Shown here piece by piece: positions 16,662-24,017 of a DNA stretch of 64,000 nt. Source of the stretch: Ruegeria sp. HKCCD4315 (GTDB lineage Bacteria; Pseudomonadota; Alphaproteobacteria; Rhodobacterales; Rhodobacteraceae); the NCBI RefSeq assembly GCF_013112245.1, contig NZ_WVRN01000001.1, positions 62,001-126,000 on the forward strand. The letters run 5' to 3'. Position 1 is the stretch's first letter, and each line of letters opens with the position of its first letter. The notes beneath the pieces were generated by a model. It saw only the letters and a list, made by a program, of their open reading frames with translations. It was not told where the DNA came from and made no database searches. The position numbers and the translations under genes were made by a program.

Positions 16662-18084
16662 AACAGTCCACAGCCTCTACCTCGGTGCCGTTTCTCAAAA
16701 AGACTGCGACAGGATCCAAGTCGAACATCAAATCGCCATTTGAACAATTGCTCTGGAGAATGGACGTTGCCAGCGCAGTATTTTTGACAACTTGTGCAAT
16801 CTGACTGTCTGACAACCCAAAGCTTTGCGATAGCCAGTCATAGACTGGGCCTTGGGATTGGAGGTCACTATTCAATGCAATCAAGCGCCGATACGTGCTT
16901 GGAGAGAAGTGGCGAATTTTCTCCAGCATTTGAGTAGATTTCGCGAAGTTGGCGTATTGGACACGCCCACCAGCATCGTTGTCGTTTAGATTGCTGCGAC
17001 GGATCAATAATGCGTCGGCGGGAACGTCTCCATCGTTTGGCTCATGGTGCTTGGCTTTCTTATGCTTCAGCTTTCCGTCTTCGACCCAATACCAATAGGG
17101 TGTGAAGTCTATGTTTCCTACGCGGTCCTGCTGGCTAAAGATGAAATCGAGGAGTACAATCTCGGTAAGTTCTTGCATCCAAAATGCCATCTGTTGGTCG
17201 CTGACATCGGGACCGAGATCCTTGTTGATCATCCGGTCTCTTCGACCTTCTCCGACGCCCTCTACAATGGCCTCTGGCAAGGGTTTTGAAGAACGCAAAG
17301 CCAAGAAAGCAGGAGTTTCCTGAAAATCGCGGTTCTGACCTTTCCCCCAACCAGATTTACGGGTGCCGTTGATTTCCGAGCCGTATCGATGCCCAGGGCT
17401 ATCAAGCAGCACACCGTATATTTGCGTTCGATCTGCGGTGAACAGATCGTCGGTTGGCTGGTATGAGTTCGGGTCAGCATCCGCAGCTGCGAAGACCCGC
17501 CAGCCTTCGTGGTTCATGCGCCCGCCATGAGAGCCACCAGAAATCGCAAGGCCAGGCTCGGCGACCTCGGAAAAATGCGCCTGGGCGTCCATGCTACGCC
17601 AAACGGCGACTGGAACTTTTACAGTCGCGTCGAAATATCTGGAGAAATGATAGTAAAGCAGTGAAGACGTGGAAAAGGTCCCACTGGTGCCTTTTTGGTT
17701 CATGGTGGACTTGAATTTAGCCACCCTGTCCTTAGCCAGATCTTTTGCCGCCTTCCCCTCCTTGCAAGCGTTTCTCTCGAATTCAGAACGGTTCCCCACG
17801 TAAGGTCCTTCCGAAATATCGTAGACTGCCATTCCCGGGCTGGTGCTCCAGGTTTTTGGGCAAATAGCAATTTCGGAGGCATAGAAATCGATCTCGCAAT
17901 AGGCCGTTTCTTCCTCAAGATCGCTTTTCTTATACTCGCCCGTTGGAACTTTTTCGATCCGAATACAGCGTTCAGTAACGCCGTTGGGACTATCAAATGT
18001 CGTGGCTTCACCGAGAACATCGTCGTTCGCCCACAAGACAGTGGGTGCAATTAAAGCAAGTGACCCCAGAAGATTGAACTTCAT
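16651..18084 (-). CDS. Exported protein with features of an atypical (FAM20/HipA-like) kinase fold
   Basis: A 477-residue protein with a signal peptide (1 to about 19). I do not recognise a named family. Visible features suggest an atypical kinase. A helix followed by a strand (S-S-L-L-Y-Y-H-F-S-R-Y-F then K-V-P-V-A-V-W-R, about 140-163) resembles the C-helix region of FAM20/HipA-type kinases. Residues 311-327 (L-L-D-F-I-F-S-Q-Q-D-R-V-G-N-I-D-F) match the catalytic pattern D-R-x-x-N, giving Asp320 as base and Asn324 as metal ligand. A later L-L-I-R-R-S-N-L-N-D-N-D supplies a possible DFG-type Asp at 368 or 370. Several cysteines fit an exported protein. GGGAGG precedes the ATG. It sits between phosphatase-like and metallophosphoesterase genes. 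The kinase call is inference. Confidence 0.5.
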   Translation of the reverse strand: MKFNLLGSLALIAPTVLWANDDVLGEATTFDSPNGVTERCIRIEKVPTGEYKKSDLEEETAYCEIDFYASEIAICPKTWSTSPGMAVYDISEGPYVGNRSEFERNACKEGKAAKDLAKDRVAKFKSTMNQKGTSGTFSTSSLLYYHFSRYFDATVKVPVAVWRSMDAQAHFSEVAEPGLAISGGSHGGRMNHEGWRVFAAADADPNSYQPTDDLFTADRTQIYGVLLDSPGHRYGSEINGTRKSGWGKGQNRDFQETPAFLALRSSKPLPEAIVEGVGEGRRDRMINKDLGPDVSDQQMAFWMQELTEIVLLDFIFSQQDRVGNIDFTPYWYWVEDGKLKHKKAKHHEPNDGDVPADALLIRRSNLNDNDAGGRVQYANFAKSTQMLEKIRHFSPSTYRRLIALNSDLQSQGPVYDWLSQSFGLSDSQIAQVVKNTALATSILQSNCSNGDLMFDLDPVAVFLRNGTEVEAVDCYVP

Positions 18085-18103
18085 TTTGATAGTCCTCCCA
18101 ATA

Positions 18104-18748
18104 TCATTTGGGGCAAATCGCTGCCTGTTGCTCGTTGGAGATCTTCAACTTTGGGTCGATGCTGAAGTTGGAGAATTTTGAGTCAATCCACGCGTCGCAC
18201 CCGCCTGAACAAGGGGCCCCGTTTCGGGCATCATTCCAATAATCCTTGGCCCTTTCTTCCGTCCAACCGCAAAACTGAACGAGCGCCATTGCCGACAATG
18301 CACCTGAGGAATGAACGCCCCACATGCAGTGCACCAGAACAGGGCCCTTTCCAGGGTTTTTAATCACCTCGTGTATGGACGCCATGACAGCATCGGGTCG
18401 GGAGGATCTGGCGCTCTGATAGTCAAAGGATCCGTTTCCGCAGCTGGTGCGACCGTATTGAGTGTTTTTGCCGAAGTCCGCATAAAACCCGGTTGAAAAC
18501 CCTTCACCACACAAAGTTTCGCGTTGTCGTTCACTCAGGCCCGTTCGATCCTTGTCGCCGCCCTTGAAACCGGATCGATACAAGACACCGCTCAAGACTG
18601 GGCGAAAGAAAGCGACACCATCGACGCCACCGTCACCACCCTTTGTGAGCATTTGACTGTTGCTTGGACCACCGTTTCGACTGGTTACGTCAGAATTCGC
18701 AGCGGTTGCGAGAACACCAATGAATATGAGGGACGTCAAAAACCGCAT
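18104..18748 (-). CDS. Exported dual-specificity/tyrosine phosphatase-like protein with altered P-loop
   Basis: A 214-residue protein with a signal peptide (1-19). The segment V-L-V-H-C-M-W-G-V-H-S-S-G-A (about 137-150) sits where cysteine-phosphatases carry H-C-x5-R. Cys141 is present but the position of the essential arginine (147) is Ser. The following helix and F-C-G-W-T-E-E-R-A-K-D-Y-W are as in bacterial dual-specificity phosphatases. It may bind phosphate without hydrolysing it, or use other chemistry. AAGGAG precedes the ATG. The kinase-like gene starts 19 bases downstream. Cysteines at 80, 103, 180 and 184 suggest disulphides outside the cytoplasm. Confidence 0.65.
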   Translation of the reverse strand: MRFLTSLIFIGVLATAANSDVTSRNGGPSNSQMLTKGGDGGVDGVAFFRPVLSGVLYRSGFKGGDKDRTGLSERQRETLCGEGFSTGFYADFGKNTQYGRTSCGNGSFDYQSARSSRPDAVMASIHEVIKNPGKGPVLVHCMWGVHSSGALSAMALVQFCGWTEERAKDYWNDARNGAPCSGGCDAWIDSKFSNFSIDPKLKISNEQQAAICPK

Positions 18749-18868
18749 GCCAGCTCCTTTCTATTTGTCAGCCTGTTATGCTCAAACTCTTCCCACTTGA
18801 TAATCTATTGGAGCGGCTCATTATCAGCAGCCGTATCAAGTGCGCGATAGACTTTCCGACCTGAAGCT

Positions 18869-19042
18869 TTAAATCGGCCACACCAGATTGATGATAAAGA
18901 CGACCACGAAGTAGGCCAGAAAAACTTTCCAGTTCAATTGGTGTTTGTTTTCTTCGTTTATCACGCCGGCCGATTTCAATGCCAGGTTTGTTACAATTAG
19001 AGCGACGATGGTCACCGCCGCATGTGCCAAGTCGAAATGCAA
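18869..19042 (-). CDS. Small two-helix membrane protein (57 residues)
   Basis: A short gene starting at a TTG with a strong AAGGGAG ribosome binding site. The protein has two membrane helices, A-A-V-T-I-V-A-L-I-V-T-N-L-A-L and V-F-L-A-Y-F-V-V-V-F-I-I-N-L-V-W, joined by the charged loop I-N-E-E-N-K-H-Q. It ends with TAA at 18869. It is co-directional with the lipoprotein 42 bases upstream and with the phosphatase-like gene 120 bases downstream, so it probably belongs to the same long transcript. Function unknown. Confidence 0.6.
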   Translation of the reverse strand: MHFDLAHAAVTIVALIVTNLALKSAGVINEENKHQLNWKVFLAYFVVVFIINLVWPI

Positions 19043-19084
19043 ACTAGAGCTCCCTTATGCAGATGTTAGTTTGATGAAAATTTT

Positions 19085-19390
19085 TCAGCAGTCACCTGAT
19101 GGCAGCATAGCTACATCTGAGTACCTTCCGTCAGATGTCGTGATCCGAGCACATGCACCAGTATCCTTGTTAAACCAGTACGAGGTCAGCCCTTCGCTTC
19201 GGATGAGTTCAAATCCGAGACTTTGGATGCCCATTTCAGCTTGGCCCGCTTTTGCCCCTTCAAATGACGAAAGATCGCTAGAGCTGCCCACAGTTGGTGC
19301 ACTTGCATCCACTGATCCACCACTGTCGTCGCATGCTGCAAGCGCAGAAATACACGCTGTGCCGATCACCAATAGGACCTTGGGTTTCAT
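19085..19390 (-). CDS. Small lipoprotein
   Basis: A 101-residue protein with a type II signal peptide; the lipobox L-A-A-C puts the lipidated Cys at about 20. A Ser/Gly-rich linker follows, and the C-terminal part holds two cysteines (G-A-C-A-R-I-T and P-S-G-D-C at the end), which may form a disulphide. Function unknown. It lies 52 bases after the gene at 19443-20057 in a run of minus-strand genes. A long open frame on the opposite strand here is an antisense shadow. Confidence 0.72.
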   Translation of the reverse strand: MKPKVLLVIGTACISALAACDDSGGSVDASAPTVGSSSDLSSFEGAKAGQAEMGIQSLGFELIRSEGLTSYWFNKDTGACARITTSDGRYSDVAMLPSGDC

Positions 19391-19442
19391 CTGTTTTTCC
19401 TTCGCTTTTTGGACTTGCGTTCCAGGGTCTCTGATTGATCAC

Positions 19443-20057
19443 CTATTCAATTCCGAAAATTACGTTGTAGCCGACGGAAGAGTTGCTGCGATTGATGACC
19501 TCCACAACATGATCACCAGATTGCCAAAGCTGTCCTCGATACTCCTTGTCCGCCGACATCAATCCCAACAGTTCAGAACCATCGGGGTTGCGAATAACGT
19601 AGTCCAAGGAGCCATTTCGCGGAGCAACGCGAACGTAGAGGAACTGTTCGTTTTTGGCACCCAGAACGTATTGCTGCGACGCTCCGGGCGCGAGTTCACC
19701 AACAAGTTCTGCGCCAGTGGAACCAGAATCAAATTTGACACGTTGGCTACCAGTAGACCCGGCGGCGCCTGCCATGGCTCCACCGCCATCATCCATCGCT
19801 TCGACAACCGACATCTCGCCGATGCTTCCATCCTTGTACGCGATGCAGCGCCAAAGTGTTCCACCTGCATCTCGCAGCATGACGAGCGTGCCCGCTTCTG
19901 AGAACTCTGAGCTTTCAATCGTACCGGACTGACCGTCTGGTCCACCAACCTGCCGCAAATGGTCGATACACGCGTCGTCGGCTTCTGACATTGCAAAGGC
20001 AGCTGCGCCCGCGATTGCGAACATGGGTGTGAGGAGTTTGAATAAAACGAGTTTCAT
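19443..20057 (-). CDS. Exported protein with a W-x-C-I-A-Y-x-D-G domain and a PPC-like C-terminal domain
   Basis: A 204-residue protein with a signal peptide (about 1-22). Residues 25-85 (A-C-I-D-H-L-R-Q-V, F-S-E-A-G-T-L-V, L-W-R-C-I-A-Y-K-D-G) match the small domain of the lipoprotein at 20776-21075. The remainder (G-A-S-Q-Q-Y-V-L-G-A, F-L-Y-V-R-V-A-P, D-Y-V-I-R-N-P-D-G) looks like a bacterial pre-peptidase-type beta-sandwich. The ATG at 20057 was chosen for the signal peptide and the AGGGA before it. It shares direction and close spacing with its neighbours. Function unknown. Confidence 0.68.
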   Translation of the reverse strand: MKLVLFKLLTPMFAIAGAAAFAMSEADDACIDHLRQVGGPDGQSGTIESSEFSEAGTLVMLRDAGGTLWRCIAYKDGSIGEMSVVEAMDDGGGAMAGAAGSTGSQRVKFDSGSTGAELVGELAPGASQQYVLGAKNEQFLYVRVAPRNGSLDYVIRNPDGSELLGLMSADKEYRGQLWQSGDHVVEVINRSNSSVGYNVIFGIE

Positions 20058-20112
20058 CAGATGGTTCCCTGTTGGCTTGTCCTTAGAGATTTGTTCCTTA
20101 CAAAGCGGAACC

Positions 20113-20412
20113 TCACTTCGCTTCTCGTAACTTTGACAGAAATTCATCGCATGCCTGTGCGCTGCCGACGATCTCGCCCGTCGTTTCAATTCCTTGCAGT
20201 GACGCCATTTCGGAATTTACGCGGTTGAGGATCTGATCCGCTTGCTCGGCGGTGATAAGGTTCTCAGCTTGTGCTCCTTTCAATGTGGTGCAGACACCGG
20301 CGGACAAGCCTGTCGCAACGCCGACACCCATCGCGGCCCCACCACCCAAGGTCATCGCCCCAACGACGCCGAGGACGAGCCCGATCACAATTCCCAAGAT
20401 CACTTTTCCCAT
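20113..20412 (-). CDS. Small exported or membrane-anchored glycine-rich protein
   Basis: A 99-residue protein. A long hydrophobic Gly/Ala-rich segment (residues 3-45) is followed by an acidic soluble tail ending C-D-E-F-L-S-K-L-R-E-A-K. A strong GGGAGG ribosome binding site fixes the ATG at 20412. It is part of the minus-strand run of small envelope proteins. No family recognised. Confidence 0.65.
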   Translation of the reverse strand: MGKVILGIVIGLVLGVVGAMTLGGGAAMGVGVATGLSAGVCTTLKGAQAENLITAEQADQILNRVNSEMASLQGIETTGEIVGSAQACDEFLSKLREAK

Positions 20413-20447
20413 GTTTTCCTCCCTTTTGGTGAGACAGAGCTCCACCT

Positions 20448-20714
20448 TCATTTCTGGTGTAAACTGCGAGCCCATCTGCAAATGAAAACCAGCGCCAAAA
20501 TGTTGAGCATCGGAGCAATCGCTGCAAACCACGGCTTGGCGGACTCCGAAATTAAGTCCGCTACAAGTATCCAAGGTAGTCCCAACGGCAGTAGGTACAC
20601 TCCGGACAAAGGGTCTCGTTCCTGTCCCAACCAGCCAAATGTGCCTGTCAAGAATGCAACCAACGCCAACAGGTACAGGACCGCGAATACGATGATGGTG
20701 GTTCTACAAACCAA
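20448..20714 (-). CDS. Small membrane protein (SCO4225-like in appearance)
   Basis: An 88-residue protein with three hydrophobic segments: V-F-A-V-L-Y-L-L-A-L-V-A-F-L, G-V-Y-L-L-P-L-G-L-P-W-I-L-V and I-A-P-M-L-N-I-L-A-L-V-F. The TTG start at 20714 has GAGG six bases upstream. The L-S-G-V-Y-L-L-P-L-G-L-P-W phrase resembles the SCO4225 family of unknown function. It lies 61 bases after a lipoprotein gene and 35 bases before the next gene. Confidence 0.6.
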   Translation of the reverse strand: MVCRTTIIVFAVLYLLALVAFLTGTFGWLGQERDPLSGVYLLPLGLPWILVADLISESAKPWFAAIAPMLNILALVFICRWARSLHQK

Positions 20715-20775
20715 GTCGAGCCTCAGCAGATCAAGCCAGTGCTGCGCAGCCGATTTCGGCTACGCGGTAGACTGC

Positions 20776-21075
20776 TCACAATGCGCCTTCGTCGCCCAGG
20801 AACTCGATACCAGCTGTCGCGCCATCAGTGTAAGCAATGCAATTCCAAGGAGCACGATCCTCACCAACACCGACAGTGACTTGTGTTCCCGCCTCGCTAA
20901 ACGCGGATGAGAGAACCACGACTTGTGAATTGTTTGTTGTGCTTGCTACATCTCGCAAACACGCCTGCTGAGCCGGCGTGAGCTCGGCGGACGCACTGGA
21001 TGTACCCGTGTCGTCACAGGCCGCTAGCAGTGTGAAACAAGTTGCGCCCGCAATCATCACCATCTTGTTGGTCAT
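20776..21075 (-). CDS. Small lipoprotein with W-x-C-I-A-Y-x-D-G domain (copy 1)
   Basis: A 99-residue lipoprotein with lipobox L-A-A-C (Cys at about 20), a Thr/Ser linker, and a compact domain A-C-L-R-D-V, F-S-E-A-G-T-Q-V, W-N-C-I-A-Y-T-D-G ending D-E-G-A-L. GGGAG lies before the ATG at 21075. The second copy at 59620-59919 encodes an identical protein. The same domain heads the exported protein at 19443-20057. It is the first gene of the minus-strand run and is divergent from DUF805. Function unknown. Confidence 0.75.
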   Translation of the reverse strand: MTNKMVMIAGATCFTLLAACDDTGTSSASAELTPAQQACLRDVASTTNNSQVVVLSSAFSEAGTQVTVGVGEDRAPWNCIAYTDGATAGIEFLGDEGAL

Positions 21076-21645
21076 TTTCTTCTCCCTCTGAGTCTGTTGA
21101 AATTAACGAAATTGGATACGCTTGTTTGAGGCTCTCGCGTTTGGGCACCGACAGAACACACAACGTTCCTGTGACGACCTTTCCCAAAACTTGCCAAGGG
21201 AGGCTTGGCGGGCAGATCACTATTACGTTGACTGCCAAGACCTCCAACAACGTGGGATGGCCGAATGAAATCACTGGCAAAAGCTAGAGCAAACTCTGGA
21301 AAGAGGGCGAGTACGTTAAGTCTAAGCATCGCGCTCTCCCAAAGACTGATCCGTGTAAAGTGCCTTCCGGCTGCCAGCACTCACTCCAGCGACCGGAAGG
21401 GCTCGGCAAAGCGAGCAGCAACGACAACAACGGAGGTAAAATGAAAGTTGCGTCGAATTCGCATGTTTGAATCTAATTTTTAATAAATCAATATTTTTTC
21501 CGCGCGTAAACTTCGCTACCTTTTCATAGGATAGTTTTTTGGCGTTCAAACACAAAAGGAAGGTGGGAAAACCCGGAAGGGCAAGTTTGTTCTTTTAGGT
21601 AGCGAGGCGTTCTGAGGCCACACAGAAACTTAGAAAGGGTTGAAA
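21076..21645. other. Divergent promoter region, 570 bases, identical in both copies
   Basis: No convincing gene is seen; short frames on both strands lack family features. An AT-rich part at about 21468-21500 (TTTTTAATAAATC and similar) is the likely promoter zone for the divergent lipoprotein and DUF805 genes. The whole stretch is preserved in the second copy at 59920-60489. Confidence 0.45.
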
Positions 21646-22161
21646 ATGGGGTTTGTGGAAGCAGTTAAAACGTGTTTCTCGAAATACTTCCAGTTTTCCG
21701 GTCGGGCTATACGCTCAGAATACTGGTGGTTCTTCTTGTTTGTGGTTCTCGTGAGTGCGGCTTTAGCGGTGCTGGATACGATCCTATTCGGGACCAACCC
21801 TGAAACGGGGCAGGGATCACGGGTTTTGTCCTCTGTTTTCCAACTGGCCGTTCTCATACCTATGCTGGCCGCCGGTTGGCGGAGGCTGCACGATACAGGA
21901 CGACCTGGCTGGTACTTGCTACTGCCGATGGCGCTCAGCATTGTAACTCTTTTTGTTATGCTGGGTGGGGTGGCGTTCTTCTCGGTATTGGAGCAAGGGA
22001 CCGAAAACCCCGATGCATTGCGAGGACCTGCGGCCGTCCTGGGCGTGACCGGCATTGTTGTTGTCTCAATTCTTCAATTGGTTCTGTCCATCCTGATGAT
22101 CTGGTGGCTGACGCGACCTTCCCAAGAAGGCGCAAACGAATACGGCGCACCTGTTTCCTAA
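21646..22161 (+). CDS. DUF805-family membrane protein (copy 1)
   Basis: A 171-residue protein with four membrane helices. The N-terminal family signature is present: F-S-K-Y-F-Q-F-S-G-R-A-I-R-S-E-Y-W-W-F, and then A-A-G-W-R-R-L-H-D-T-G-R-P-G-W. Function of the family is unknown. AGAAAGGG is well placed for the ATG at 21646; a TTG six bases earlier is possible. The copy at 60490-61005 encodes the identical protein. Two exported-protein genes follow on the same strand. Confidence 0.85.
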   Translation: MGFVEAVKTCFSKYFQFSGRAIRSEYWWFFLFVVLVSAALAVLDTILFGTNPETGQGSRVLSSVFQLAVLIPMLAAGWRRLHDTGRPGWYLLLPMALSIVTLFVMLGGVAFFSVLEQGTENPDALRGPAAVLGVTGIVVVSILQLVLSILMIWWLTRPSQEGANEYGAPVS

Positions 22162-22235
22162 CCTGGTTGCCCGAGTAACGGGCCGGAAACTCTGGCTGAA
22201 TGACAGTACGAACCACAACACCATGGAGAGAGAAA

Positions 22236-23006
22236 ATGAGTTTCAAATCGATTTCCATTGGAATGCTACTGATGGCAGGAGCGACCACAGCATCAGCGGA
22301 GTGGTCGTTCAACTCCGGGCCTAATCCCAATGCGTTTATTCAGACCGGAAACATGACCCTGGAACTTCAGTGTAACCGTATCCGCTTCGCTCCGGCTGGA
22401 TATGAGGACAGCCAGGACATTGTGGAAAAGCAGGGGCTCTCCATTCGATTTTTAAAGAACGGCACCACCGAAGTTGGGGCATTTCAGGTTGGCTCAGAAA
22501 ACGCTGCCGTGCAGATCGTCGACAACTATCCCGTCGAGGTCAGTTTCAATAGTCAAGAGGACTATGGTTTTGTACTGGACCAGCTTGCGGCCAATGCATC
22601 GGTTAATCTGTCGATGATTGATCAAGATGTCAGCTACGGAATCTTTGACTTGAAGGGTTCCAGCGCGGCAATTCGGTCCCTTCGTTCCGCCTGCGATTCA
22701 GGTGCTAACCAAGGGGCCTCCTACAAAGCACCCGAAGGCATTGTCTATTGTGGTGGCGGAGCGATAAAACGCCAAATCGAATATGTAATTCTGGACAATC
22801 CAGAGGGGGAGTGGGACGCGCGAGTAACGGTCAATGGCGAGCCGATCAGAGCCATGACGGCCTACAGTTACTTCGGAAACTATGAGCCGCCCGCCGGATT
22901 TGTCGTCGCCCTGCTTGGGGAGGACAGGTCCGAGTTTCTGATTTTTAGCGAAGGCTCGGCAAACTGGCTGGAATATGGGGACTACAGGTATGATCAGTGC
23001 AATTGA
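22236..23006 (+). CDS. Exported protein of unknown function (copy 1)
   Basis: A 256-residue protein with a signal peptide (about 1-21, ending A-S-A). No named family was recognised. The middle part (Y-G-I-F-D-L-K-G-S-S-A-A-I-R-S-L-R-S-A-C) resembles the end of a domain seen in exported roseobacter proteins with an AIxxLxxAC ending. A second region of about 80 residues follows. GGAGAGAG precedes the ATG at 22236. The partner at 61080-61850 is identical. Confidence 0.7.
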   Translation: MSFKSISIGMLLMAGATTASAEWSFNSGPNPNAFIQTGNMTLELQCNRIRFAPAGYEDSQDIVEKQGLSIRFLKNGTTEVGAFQVGSENAAVQIVDNYPVEVSFNSQEDYGFVLDQLAANASVNLSMIDQDVSYGIFDLKGSSAAIRSLRSACDSGANQGASYKAPEGIVYCGGGAIKRQIEYVILDNPEGEWDARVTVNGEPIRAMTAYSYFGNYEPPAGFVVALLGEDRSEFLIFSEGSANWLEYGDYRYDQCN

Positions 23007-23043
23007 TACCTCCTTCCAACCAGCTTCCCAAATAGCGCGTCAG

Positions 23044-23526
23044 ATGAAATGTTTGCTCGCCGGGGTTATGCTTGCTTCGGGCCTTGTCTGGACCTCACCA
23101 GCTGTCGCGGCTGATGTATCGCAACTTCCGCCCGGTTTGCAGGCGAAGGTTGATCTGGCGGCACAGGCCTGCGCGGAGTTCAACGACGGCCAGTTTGACT
23201 TAGATTGGGGTGCGGTTGAGAGGGTAGATCTCGACGGAGATCTACAACGCGACTGGGTTCTGAATGAATCTGGTTTCGCGTGTTCCAGCGCCGCATCTCT
23301 TTTTTGCGGAACTGGCGGTTGCATGTCGCACTTTTGGGTAAGCGAAGAGGTGCACTCCTTGCTTAACCAAGGCTGGACGGTCGTTGATTTTGGGCGTCAA
23401 CGCGTTGTTGTGGCAGATATTCATGGATCCAATTGCGACGGAATAAACCCGACGCCTTGCGTCACCGCCAGTGTTTGGGATGCGGACGCTAAGACGTGGC
23501 GTTCGTCTGCTGGCGATTGGGAATAA
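23044..23526 (+). CDS. Exported protein of unknown function (copy 1)
   Basis: A 160-residue protein with a signal peptide (about 1-23, ending A-V-A-A). The body contains D-L-D-G-D-L-Q-R-D-W, an EF-hand-like acidic loop, and four clustered cysteines (F-A-C, F-C-G-T-G-G-C). An upstream in-frame start inside the preceding gene is possible, but the ATG at 23044 gives a proper signal peptide. The partner at 61888-62370 differs by one residue (Thr to Ala near the end), where the identical tract stops. Confidence 0.68.
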   Translation: MKCLLAGVMLASGLVWTSPAVAADVSQLPPGLQAKVDLAAQACAEFNDGQFDLDWGAVERVDLDGDLQRDWVLNESGFACSSAASLFCGTGGCMSHFWVSEEVHSLLNQGWTVVDFGRQRVVVADIHGSNCDGINPTPCVTASVWDADAKTWRSSAGDWE

Positions 23527-24017
23527 GTTGCATTTGGGCACCGCACAATAGCCTGAGAGCCTGTTTGTTCGATGGGTTCTCTGTAGTATGCAAACTTATG
23601 GGCAAATCGTGCAAAGTTATGCGCAATTACCGCGCAGAGTTATGGGCAAGCTTCCAAGATTTTCTTCAATGAAATCAATGTTGGGAATGCTGCGTTATGC
23701 GCGCACCTACACCGGTTGAAGAAGATCACGTTATTCTGCATTGCCACCAAATCTGGCCTGATGGTCTCAAGTGCGCAGGGATAGATATTTTTCGCCTGGA
23801 TGCGACGGGAAGGTCGTCGAGCACTGGGACGTTCTTCAGGAAGTTCCAGCAAACGGCGAGAATGAAAACGGCATGTTTTGACTTAACCGTTCTGACAGCG
23901 GTGCATAGAACTTCGAAAGGTCCTGACGGCTAAACCACGATAGTCAAAGGGCATAAGTCTGATCCAAGAAACCCGCCGACGCGTATCTATCAAGAACCCA
24001 TTAGGAAAGAGATAGAT
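23527..24017. other. Intergenic region carrying a truncated intergenic repeat
   Basis: No gene is supported. 23589-23715 is a shortened copy of the palindromic element described at 38731-39035 and 62434-62739. A long minus-strand open frame across 23883-24395 overlaps a real secreted-protein gene and is rejected. Confidence 0.5.
23589..23715. repeat. Palindromic intergenic element, partial copy
   Basis: It starts TGCAAACTTATGGGCAAATC and contains GTGCAAAGTTATGCGCAA, then TTCAATGAAATCAATG. The same order is seen in the copies at 38731 and 62434. The right half is missing here. Confidence 0.7.

Larger units (their letters stand above)
20801..23459. repeat. Long direct repeat, copy 1 (partner 59645-62303)
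   Basis: This 2,659-base tract matches 59645-62303 at a constant offset of 38,844 with no difference that I found. It covers a lipoprotein, a 570-base noncoding stretch, DUF805 and two exported proteins. Just outside it, differences appear at once on the left (positions 20767-20800) and on the right (from 23460). The flanking sequences are still related but diverged, as for a gene-conversion tract. Confidence 0.85.

Noticed and set aside
18945..19901. Long plus-strand open frame of 318 codons
   Set aside because: It lies antisense to two minus-strand genes with lipobox or signal peptide and good ribosome binding sites. It has no domain and its composition is atypical.
21014..21555. Several overlapping open frames upstream of DUF805 on both strands
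   Set aside because: They overlap each other and a divergent promoter region, and lack signals or domains. Exact preservation in the second copy only reflects the identical tract.
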